A stretch of 64,000 bases of DNA from Vandiemenella viatica (lineage: Eukaryota; Arthropoda; Insecta; Orthoptera; Morabidae). A program made the translations under genes and the position numbers. Under the pieces are notes generated by a model. It did no database searches, was not told the origin of the DNA, and worked only from the letters and a program-made list of their open reading frames with translations. Each line of letters begins with the position of its first letter. Within the stretch, counting starts at the first letter, position 1. The stretch lies in the NCBI GenBank assembly GCA_031002005.1, contig JARYHS010013630.1, forward strand, positions 27,557,112 through 27,621,111, written 5' to 3'. Shown here in pieces: positions 56,151 through 64,000 of this stretch.

Positions 56151-56196
56151 CCGAGAGATATTTATTTCAACAATACGCCGGGAAAAACTAAAATGT
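56151..56196. repeat. Displaced arm end and 31-bp extension
   Basis: CCGAGAGATATTTA repeats (inverted) the outer end of the left arm at 48319-48333; TTTCAACAATACGCCGGGAA and a further dozen bases have no left counterpart. A one-sided extension is typical of PLE insertions. Confidence 0.6.
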
Positions 56197-57513
56197 CATA
56201 TTAATAACTGTATTGTTTAACTCGTATTTCTGAACAATTGGATTCTTTTTGTTAGTTATGCTCATTGTCTTGCACTTTTTACAATTTAGAGTAAGTTGCC
56301 ACTCAGCGCACCAAGCCAAAATAACATCCAGATCGCGCTGAATTTCCAAGCAATTGGCCAAATTTCTTACTTCCTTATAAATAACCACATCGTCAGCAAA
56401 GAATCTAAAAAGGCTTTTCACTTTGTCTCCGAGATCGTTTATAAAAATTAAGAAAAGAAGTGGTCCTCATACACACCCTTGAGGTACACCCGATGTAACA
56501 TCTAGATTAGAAGAACTTTCTCCTTCAACGACAACATACTGCGACCGACCAGTTAGAAAATCCTTTATCCATTCACAAAGCTGATCCGATATACCGTACG
56601 CTCGAAGCTTCGCTAAAAGGCGGTTGTGTGGCACAGAGTCAAAGGCTTTCTGGAAATCTAAAAAAATTGCATCTACTTGTGAACCTGCATCGATAAATTT
56701 CATTACGTCGTGTGTAAATAGGGCCAGCTGTGTTTCACATGCTCTTTTCTTCCGAAATCCGTGTTGATTTGTTGTAAGCAAATTATTATCATCTAGAAAA
56801 TTCATAATGTTCCAGCATATAATATGCTCCATAACTCTACTACAATCAGATGTTATAGATATGGGACGATAGTTTCCAGGATCACTTAGATCACCTTTTT
56901 TGAAAATTGGAGTTACTTGCGCGATTTTCCAGTCTGAAGCTACTTTTCGCTCTTCTAATGATTTACTGAATATATCAGACAGAAATGGCCCAATTTCCAC
57001 TGCATACTCTGAAAATACTCTTACTGGAATTCCATCCGGGCCCGGTGCTTTCCCCCACTTCAGGAGCTCAAATTGCTTAATGATACCTGCAGTATCTATT
57101 TGTAATGATTCCATCACCGACTCGTCACGGAGTGGGAAAATGGGAATACTATCCTTATATTCATTTGTAAATGAATTTTTTAATACAGTATTTAGTACGA
57201 TAGCTTTATCGCGGCTTTCATTAACCTCCGAACCTTCACGAATTAGTGCTGGAATATTGCTGTTGGTACAATTAAGTTTTCGTACATACGACCAAAATTT
57301 CTTTGGGTTTTCTGTGAGACTCTTAGAGAGAGAGTTGGAGTGAAAATCGTTAAAGGCCTCGCGCATTACATTCTTAATACGTCCTCTTAAATCAGCTAAG
57401 GTTTCTAAATCGCTGCGACACTGTAGCATAACCGATAGTATAATAACATCCTTGAAGTAGGATTTCCATGTCACGGGCCGGTTAATACTCTTTTGAGGAG
57501 GTTTCGATAGCAA
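56188..57513 (-). pseudogene. LINE family B, ORF2 RT domain
   Basis: N-terminal linker (ENPKKFWSYVRKLN), then RT motifs: KWGKAPGPDGIPVRVF, ITPIFKKGD-type (QVTPIFKKGDLSDPGNYRPI), NQHGFRKKRACETQLA, AIFLDFQKAFDSVPHNRLL (catalytic Asp), DFLTGRSQYVVVEG, SGVPQGCV. A single nonsense codon (TGA near 56468) replaces Leu before GPLLFLIFINDL; then FRFFADDVVIYKEVRNL (catalytic FADD) and WQLTLNCKKCKTM. Broken off at 56215 by the composite insertion. Confidence 0.9.
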
Positions 57514-57530
57514 CGAGAAAATACACGGAT

Positions 57531-57848
57531 ACTAAGAGATTGCTTAGAGCAGCGGCTAAGGAGAGCTTGCATATTGAAGAAGTCCGATAATGTATTTAAA
57601 ACGATGTACTTACATAATAAAAGTTGTGATTTATATTATGAAGAAAACAACTAAAAGATTAATTATTTGGTTTGGCCGCATAAAAGTCATACTATGATAC
57701 GTAATATAAAGATAACGATATAAAGAGAAGCACATCGTAAATGCAACACGGCAATTTCTTAATGAATAATCAAGCAACTGCTTTTAAGAAATACGACATG
57801 GCGATCATGAAGTGGACTTGGGTGCTGCAGAAAGAATAAATGGCAATA
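57531..57848. other. Short unassigned DNA
   Basis: Nothing recognised. Confidence 0.4.
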
Positions 57849-58509
57849 CTACGATATCCGAGGCACTGAAATTTTACAGATTTTATGGTTGATTTTTATA
57901 GATCTCGACGAGACAAATCGAAAAGGAAGAATAAGTTTTTTTGGTATCTCACTTAGTTTCCGAGATATCAGATGTTTAAAAAAGGAAAATATTAACTTCA
58001 CTACTGCTTATTATCTAATAAATATGTATTGATACCTGTTTAAAATTAACGCAGATATATACCGGAGATCATTGTTTAATTAAAAAAAGGATTTCGTGCA
58101 TGTCTTCCGTGTACAAATCCATAAACGATACTAAAACATTTAGTAATAAATTACGTTCAGCCATGCATTTTGTACCATAGATCGCTGTAACACATACGAT
58201 ACTAATAATTTCAGTCAATACGCAAGTCTGCCAACGTATTGGGAATTATATGAATTTTTCGACTTTTTTTGGAGTATTTAGTTTGATGTATTTTTATCAT
58301 AATGAGCAAAGAATCAAAATTAAGGTCGCCATTAAGAACTTGATGACGCTTATCTATGAATACAAATTTATCTAGAAGTAACAACTTCAGTTATCAACAG
58401 TCACCATAACAACATTCTTGTCAATATAGTAAAAATCGTAGCGTATGTTCGCGGTGTTTCTTATTCCGAAATGCGTGAAAAACATCCGCTGCTACATCCA
58501 CGATTAGAC

Positions 58510-58985
58510 GCATTGCAAACTAACTTCAACTGCCTTAGGCATGAACCTCACAGATGTGAATAGACGACATTTTCCTTTTGGTTCAGGCCGCATTCCCACC
58601 TAACTTCAACCGGCTTACACACGAACCTCACAGATTTGAATAGACGACATTTTACTTCTGGTCCAAGCCGCATTGCAACTTAACATCAACCGCCTAAAGT
58701 ACGAACCTCACAGATGTGAATAGACATTTTCCTTCTGGTCCAGGCCGCATTCCAATCTAACCACTACCGACCTACGCACGATCTTCACAGATGTGAATAG
58801 ACGAAATTTTCCTTCTGGTCCAGGTTGCATTCCACTCTAACAGCAACCGTCTTATACACGGACCTCACAGAAGTGATTAGGTGACATTTTCCTTCTGGTC
58901 CAGGCGGCATTCCAACCTAACCTCTTCCGCCTTACGCACAGGTCTCACAGATGTGAATACAACGCGGAAGTTGTCCAGGAAGAAT
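58510..58985. repeat. 80-bp satellite, six units
   Basis: Units begin with GCATT(C/G)C at 58510, 58590, 58670, 58747, 58827 and 58907 (spacing 80, 80, 77, 80, 80). Consensus blocks: GCATTCCAACCTAACTTCAA, CACGAACCTCACAGATGTGA, ATAGACGACATTTTCCTTCT, GGTCCAGGCC. Confidence 0.95.
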
Positions 58986-59166
58986 TTGTCAGCGCTTGGG
59001 GCGACTTTTTCGTACTTGTCTATTTTGTATGTAATAACTAGAAGATAGATGTTCATGATATACTTCCTTGAAAAATAATAACTTTATCAATATTTTTTAT
59101 TTTGTATGTTAATGTTTTACTCCTTCCTAACAACTCAGAGCTATTTATTACAATATTAATTATTAT

Positions 59167-60909
59167 TCTATACTATTATAAATCTGTAAGCAAGCTGCGT
59201 TTGTAGTGAGGCTTGATCTCTAATAACGCAAAAACTACCGCATCAATTTCCATGGTGTTTCCAAATTTTTAAAGCTAATGTTGCTGATCAACATCTGCAG
59301 AAGTAGCTAACGACTAATATGTACCATGGGAAGAAGCAAGTCAGTAAAAAACTTCAGAAATGTGAAACTGTAGACCACAGATAATTATACACATTCAGAC
59401 GGTCACTCCTTTCATAAAGAGACCTGACAAAATTTAGGATTTTCCTTTTTTTTTTTTTTTTACTTCTGCGATTCATTTTTTCTGGACCGCAGTACTTCAA
59501 AATAAAAAGAATACGCGAATCAAGTATAATCAGCATTTACTTGAATCGTAACAGGTCTGTTGAATTACGAAAAAGTTATATCACTAGACATGTATTGTCT
59601 CTGGTAGACTGTTATACAGTTTGTCTCTGGAACAAAATTGCTTCGTGAACGCTGTACAATACAGCCACAATAAGCCAATACTTAATACGAAATTCAGTTT
59701 TTTCTCGAAGAGCGATGTCTGAAAAACAGCTATTATAAATATCAGCAAGTAATAAAACATGCTTCTTTCATAATGACTTGTGCGAAATTGCACATATTTG
59801 GAAGTACTTTATTCGATTAATATGTCTCGTGGCTATAACGTGCAAATATAACTAGGCATCCGAAAATTCAGGTACATGCGACTCAAATAATTACATAGAA
59901 AATACGGATATATTGAAAGAAACTCAAATAAAAAAAATTTCATATCCTAATGCTACACCGCGTAAATTATAAAGCTAAAAGCATCGTGCCTTTGGCCTAT
60001 AACAAATCATATCACCTGTCATCACTGTCCAGGTTGCATTTCAATTGATTTACAACTTGCGATAATTTTGCCACTCAGAAATAATTGCTTGAGTTACATG
60101 CACATCAGTACATATACTGTATCGTGATCCATTTTGACATTTTAGAATTAATTATATCTGACTGAAATAATGACAATAATGATACGACGATTTGAAACCA
60201 AGATTAACTCCAATTCACGTAAATTTCTATTTTAAAGCAGGAATAATTGATGGTGTATCAACATAAAATAAAAACCAATATCCAAACAGCAAAAAATAAA
60301 AAAATCAGAAAAAATTGAGATGCTGTGATTATTGGTAGGCATCCTAAAATTCTATTCTACACCGCGTAAATTTTAAAACTAAACCCGTTATGCCTGATGC
60401 TAAACAAAACGAGTCAATTGTCATCTGGTCCAGGCTGTTGTTTCGCCAGGTACTTACATGCGACTGAAATAATTACATAGAAAATACGGCTATATTGAAA
60501 GAAACTTAAATTAAAAATGTTTCATATCCTAATGCTACACCGCGTAGATTATAAAGCTGCAGGCATCGTCTCTTAGGCCTATAACAAAGCATCATATCAG
60601 CTGTCAGGTTGCATTTCAAGCGATTCACAACTTGCCATAATGTTGCCACTCAGAAATAATTGTTTCACTTACATGCACGTTACTACATAAACTGTACCAT
60701 GATCACATCTCGACATTTTTGGATTAATTATATCTGACTGAAATAATGACAGTAATGATATGACGATTTGAAATCAAGAGTAGCTCCAATTCACGTAAAT
60801 TTCTATTTTAAAGCAGGAATAATTGATGTGTCTGATAAGAGAATAAAATCGCTAAATAATTTCTACACCAGCCAAGGCACGCGCGCGTGAAGCAGCGGGC
60901 AAATGCTAG
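59167..60909 (+). mobile_element. Non-autonomous Helitron/Helentron-like element
   Basis: 5' end TCTATACTATTATAAATCTG, the typical insect Helitron start. 3' end CACGCGCGCGTG hairpin followed by AAGCAGCGGGCAAATGCTAG: a palindrome about 15 nt before a CTAG terminus. Flanking bases are T at both sides, so insertion was T^T rather than the classical A^T. No Rep/helicase gene. Inserted into the long-inverted-repeat element. Confidence 0.65.
59845..60835. repeat. Direct ~360-bp duplication inside the Helitron
   Basis: 59870-60255 and 60465-60835 match at about 85-90% (ACTGAAATAATTACATAGAA, AAAATACGG.TATATTGAAAG, CTAATGCTACACCGCGTA, CCACTCAGAAATAATTG, TTTTAAAGCAGGAATAATTG). The spacer holds a further partial copy (TTCTACACCGCGTAAATTTT at 60355). 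Confidence 0.85.
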
Positions 60910-61360
60910 TTTTCGTTATAAAAAGTTTGCAGCCATGCCAGATGTGTAAAATTAATAATATCCTAGGTAGTACATCTATATCTGTGGTAGAAAATCGTTG
61001 GAAGCTTACAGTAAACTCAATATCTATGGTACATAATGACAGCGCTGAGCGTAACTTATTACTGACTGTTTTGTGTGTCGTTTCTGGATTTATACACGGA
61101 AGATATGCACAAAATCCATTTTTTTTTATGGAACAATGGTCTCTAGTATTTATCTACGTTAATTTTAAACAAGTAACAATATATATTTCTTAGATAATAA
61201 TTAGTAGTGAAGTGTGTATTTTCCTTTTTTAAACATCTGATATCTCGGAAACTAAGCGAGATACCAAAAAAAACTTATTCTTCCTTTTCGATTTGTCTCG
61301 TCGAGATCTATAAGAATCAACCATAAAATCTGTAAAATTTCAGTGCCTCGGATATCGTAG

Positions 61361-61820
61361 AATCCCCGAATAAAGAAATACTACGTAAATTTATGAATTT
61401 GTGTACATAGAAAAAAAAAAAAAAAAAAAAAAATCAAGAAAAGAGGAGAATCCTTGGAATTTGAAAGCACGTAGCGCTACTAGCGGCCGAGCGGGAACCA
61501 GCCATAGACTGACAACATCCGCCGCAGAGACAACAACAGCTGAGTCGAGTGAAAGTTCAACCGCCAGCTACATAATACGTTAAAGTTAAATGTTTTCAAG
61601 ACTCCATTATCTTTATTCTTGTAATAAAAAACTTGGTGATAGTAACAAGAAAGTTGACTGTGACAGAAGCGATGTACGGGTAGGATTAGTTTTACGTTTT
61701 TTGGAGTTTAACATAAGCTATCCTTTCGAATTTTCATTGTTTATTCAAATAACATATTATATCACGTCATTTTATTGTTACTAGTTTCGGGACGCTGAGT
61801 ATTGCTTAGCTTTCTACAGA
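61361..61820. other. Upstream region of the coiled-coil ORF
   Basis: A23 run at 61411-61433, then a GC-richer stretch at 61465-61575 (GCGCTACTAGCGGCCGAGCG). Could be a 5' UTR or part of an unrecognised retroelement. Confidence 0.3.
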
Positions 61821-62771
61821 ATGGCTAATCAGATGCCAGGTGAAATGGTTATTTGTGATCCTTTGGGTTCTGTAAATAAGAAAGATGAAACAGTCACTGT
61901 AGGTGCATTAGAAAAAATACTATTTCGACTTGAGTCGCAACTAACAGCACTTACTACACAACTTACAGCTACACAAACACAATTTACTACACAACTTACA
62001 GCTACACAAACACAACTTTCAGCTTTAGAGAAACGAATAATTAGATCAGAAACCGATTTACAGGCAATGTTAGATAAGTATATAGAAAGGGCTGAAAAAC
62101 AGTATACAAAGATAAATGAGGAACTAAAAGTATGCAATGAGAGTCTAGTAATTAGAGGGTTTGAACAAAGTACGAATGCAATTCATTGTGAATCATTAGG
62201 CAATACAATTGAAAGTAATGATAGTAGGCCTAATACTGTAAGGGAAAAATATGAGATGAGTGATGTTACAATTAATGGTGATGTAAATCATGTAAAGGAT
62301 AGACAAATTGTTAAGGAAGGGTTTCACTTTAAAGATGAGTTTAAGCATGAAAGTAACCAGGTGGAAACTTACACGAAGACAGATGAATCAGTAGAAAAGG
62401 GTTGTAATTCTATAAAAATGTTTGATATCAGAGACATTAAAGGAACTGGTGACTTTTATCAGGTAAAAGAGATGGAAGAGACTTTAATGAAGGTAGATGG
62501 ATTAGGTAGTTTAATGATTTTGAAGGATGTAAACTGTGACAATTTTTCCATTGTTGGGGAGAATTATGTTTGTGATTATGAATCAAAGCAGTTAAAGAAT
62601 AATGGTGTTGAACATTTTCAGAGTTCTTTACATATTTTTGAAGTTGGTTTGCCAAGTTACTCTTCTGGCAAAGTAAGATTAACTGTAAACAGACATTTTT
62701 TTTGTATGAATAACTGGGAAAAAGTGAACTGGAAATATAGAAAAAAGTTTTTTTTTTTAATAGAGGGGTAA
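61821..62771 (+). CDS. Uncharacterised coiled-coil ORF, possibly retroelement gag
   Basis: 316 codons from ATG 61821 (MANQMPGEMVICDPLGSVNK). Residues about 30-110 form a coiled coil (LEKILFRLESQLTALTTQLT) with a short internal duplication of QLTATQTQ. The rest is acidic and lacks known motifs. It ends KKFFFLIEG beside a T run, so a frameshift may hide a longer product. No zinc knuckle, protease or RT follows. It may be the first ORF of a retroelement or a degraded single-copy gene; I do not recognise it. Confidence 0.4.
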   Translation: MANQMPGEMVICDPLGSVNKKDETVTVGALEKILFRLESQLTALTTQLTATQTQFTTQLTATQTQLSALEKRIIRSETDLQAMLDKYIERAEKQYTKINEELKVCNESLVIRGFEQSTNAIHCESLGNTIESNDSRPNTVREKYEMSDVTINGDVNHVKDRQIVKEGFHFKDEFKHESNQVETYTKTDESVEKGCNSIKMFDIRDIKGTGDFYQVKEMEETLMKVDGLGSLMILKDVNCDNFSIVGENYVCDYESKQLKNNGVEHFQSSLHIFEVGLPSYSSGKVRLTVNRHFFCMNNWEKVNWKYRKKFFFLIEG

Positions 62772-64000
62772 GCTATGCTTACTGCCTCATCCTGTGTACA
62801 AATTCAATCAGGACATTGAATCTACAACTCAGAAAATGATGACTTAGTTTAAAGTGAATGAAAAGATTTAACACTGGTGCCGGGCATAGGTGTGTACATA
62901 TAAACTCTATCATATTGGAATTTACTATTATCATTAAGTTATAGTTAGCATATTATTGTTATTCAGTGCCACAAAACACTTGTAAATAGTACTGATTATT
63001 GCGGCTGCGCACAATTCAACTGTAATGATAGTAAAAGTTTATAACCACTAAGTGGAAGCTGTCACCAATATTGATGATCTCGATCAGATGTGCAGTCTTC
63101 GGCTGTTACCACAGCATACCATTACATAAAAGTTTATTGTCTATTAAGACTTTCTTTTAGGAAATATATAGTTTGTAAGGTATACTGGAGCATTAGAATG
63201 AATAGAATGAGTTGAGAAGAAACAAGGTGTTGTTATGAATAAGGTGTTTTGAAGTAAGAAGTAAAATATCATATAGGAGGGTACAGCAGCACAGTCAAGA
63301 CTCAGTTCCTGTAAATAAGGCCACTATCTAGGCATTGCCTTTAAATGATACCGAAAGGTTCGGGATTTGGTTAACACAGATATAGCTGAGGTCCAAGTAG
63401 AACCTATAAATGACTCTGTTGGTACCTCTCATAGCCTATATGTGAATATATTCAAGATGAAGTAGAGTGGAGAGAAGTTATTACTTATGGGGAGAATATA
63501 ATGTAATGTATTGAAGAAATAAAATAAAAATGAAGTTGTGATGGTGATGCTAGATTAGCAAGAAAGAATGGTGTCCCAGTCGCATTAGCGTGGGTCGATT
63601 GTACTGGTCCAGGGACCAAACATGTGATTTAAATAATGTTGTCGGTTATACAACAGTAGAATTGTTCAAAAGGATCGGTCTTATGAAGAATATAATGTAC
63701 CAAGGGCAGGTAATAGAATTTTTTAACTATTTGAATGGTATGCTTGGTAAACAGTCGAAGGCCATGACAGCTAAAGATGATGTTATTAAATAACGATTCT
63801 GTAGTATAATATACTTAGTGTAGTTTTGGTTTTTTTAAGTGATAAGGACAGTAACTCTGTGTCGAAATGTGTGTTACAGACTATATGCCGTTCCAACCAG
63901 TCGCTGCTTATGGAAACCCGCCTAGGAAAGTTACATCAAGACATCGGTCCTCGTTATATGTAAAAATGTGTTGTTAGTAAAATGTACAGTGTAAGCTCTC
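62772..64000 (+). other. Unassigned DNA to the window end
   Basis: Scattered short open pieces (for example VPVALAWVDCTGPGTKHVI at about 63570-63630) suggest a decayed polyprotein, without recognisable domain. Confidence 0.25.

Larger units (their letters stand above)
48320..56196. mobile_element. Composite PLE-like inverted-arm element carrying three later LINE insertions
   Basis: Original layer: left arm on the minus strand (48331-48451 plus 53767-53925, split by jockeys), spacer 53926-54264, right arm on the plus strand (54265-54536). Both arms end outward in CCGAGAGATATTT; on the right this end is displaced to 56151 by the gag-only LINE and is followed by a ~31-bp extension before the target duplication. 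Inverted pLTRs with hammerhead motifs plus a short one-sided extension match PLE structure, but no RT is left. Inserted later: jockey 48452-53556, truncated jockey 53567-53766, gag-only LINE 54537-56150. Confidence 0.7.
47690..57530 (-). mobile_element. LINE family B, split by a 7.9-kb nested insertion
   Basis: jockey/CR1-superfamily LINE on the minus strand, 5'-truncated near 57530. Upstream part 57513-56215, downstream part 48301-47690. It ends in a TCTACATCTACATATA hexamer-type tail, typical of this sort of LINE. The split is at the residues NTVI(D/N)M; both sides keep an 18-bp copy of CATATYAATAACTGTATT (48302-48319, 56197-56214), the target duplication of the inserted element. Confidence 0.85.
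57849..61360. mobile_element. Element with ~335-bp terminal inverted repeats
   Basis: Left arm 57849-58182 and right arm 61024-61360 are reverse complements (CTACGATATCCGAGGCACTG, GATCTCGACGAGACAAATCG, TTTAAAATTAACG, GTACCATAGAT). No transposase; the interior carries an 80-bp satellite and a Helitron. Could be a foldback or MITE-like element. No convincing target duplication. Confidence 0.75.

Noticed and set aside
58510..58985. CRISPR-like array
   Set aside because: The repeats are directly adjacent diverged 80-bp units without unique spacers; this is a satellite.

Overview
Kind of DNA. This is eukaryotic nuclear DNA, almost certainly from an insect. It is AT-rich, has spliced coding exons, and is packed with arthropod-type transposable elements (mariner, piggyBac, hAT, PIF/Harbinger, Helitron, jockey-type LINEs, a Penelope-like element, BEL/Pao and tRNA-derived SINEs). 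The SINE body resembles ones I associate with polyneopteran insects (grasshoppers, crickets, stick insects), but that is a weak recollection. There is no bacterial operon, CRISPR array or rRNA operon. Most long open frames are transposon proteins, many of them broken.

Host genes. Two candidates stand out. (1) On the minus strand, three short exons (40636-40698, 32767-32922, 13576-13704) all have consensus splice sites, are all in phase 0, and join into one 116-residue acidic/coiled-coil N-terminus. The 7.7 kb and 19 kb introns between them hold most of the transposons. (2) On the plus strand, 47409-47479 is the first exon of a THAP zinc-finger gene, next to a GC-richer promoter-like stretch with an NRF1-type palindrome.

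Layout. 1-1171 mariner; 1590-4780 SINE and degenerate LINE; 5562-10517 Penelope-like element with terminal inverted pLTRs and a GIY-YIG nuclease; 11320-13150 possible exon and LTR-like DNA; 13576-13704 host exon 3; 14500-18320 SINE and LINE relics; 19810-22242 nearly intact hAT with perfect 8-bp target duplication; 23576-25830 BEL/Pao fragment inside an older relic; 26721-28035 dead mariner; 29728-30706 internally deleted piggyBac; 32767-32922 host exon 2; 34850-36045 Harbinger-type element with a MADF segment; 36050-46310 relics; 40636-40698 host exon 1; 47090-47479 THAP promoter and exon; 47690-57530 a multi-layer nested retroelement; 57849-61360 a long-inverted-repeat element holding an 80-bp satellite and a Helitron; 61821-62771 an unidentified coiled-coil ORF.

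Most interesting system. In 48302-56214 the layers can be ordered. An old LINE was hit by an element with two inverted ~275-bp arms. Each arm carries a TATA box, an insect initiator, a hammerhead ribozyme core and a poly(A) signal. The arms are separated by a spacer holding two 5S-rRNA-like control regions. The left arm was then hit twice by jockey LINEs at exactly the same 10-bp site, whose empty version survives in the right arm. A gag-only, poly(A)-tailed LINE sits at the end of the right arm. The Penelope-like element at 5562-10517 has the same inverted-arm and short-extension architecture with its reverse transcriptase present, so the two loci look like full and RT-less versions of one design.
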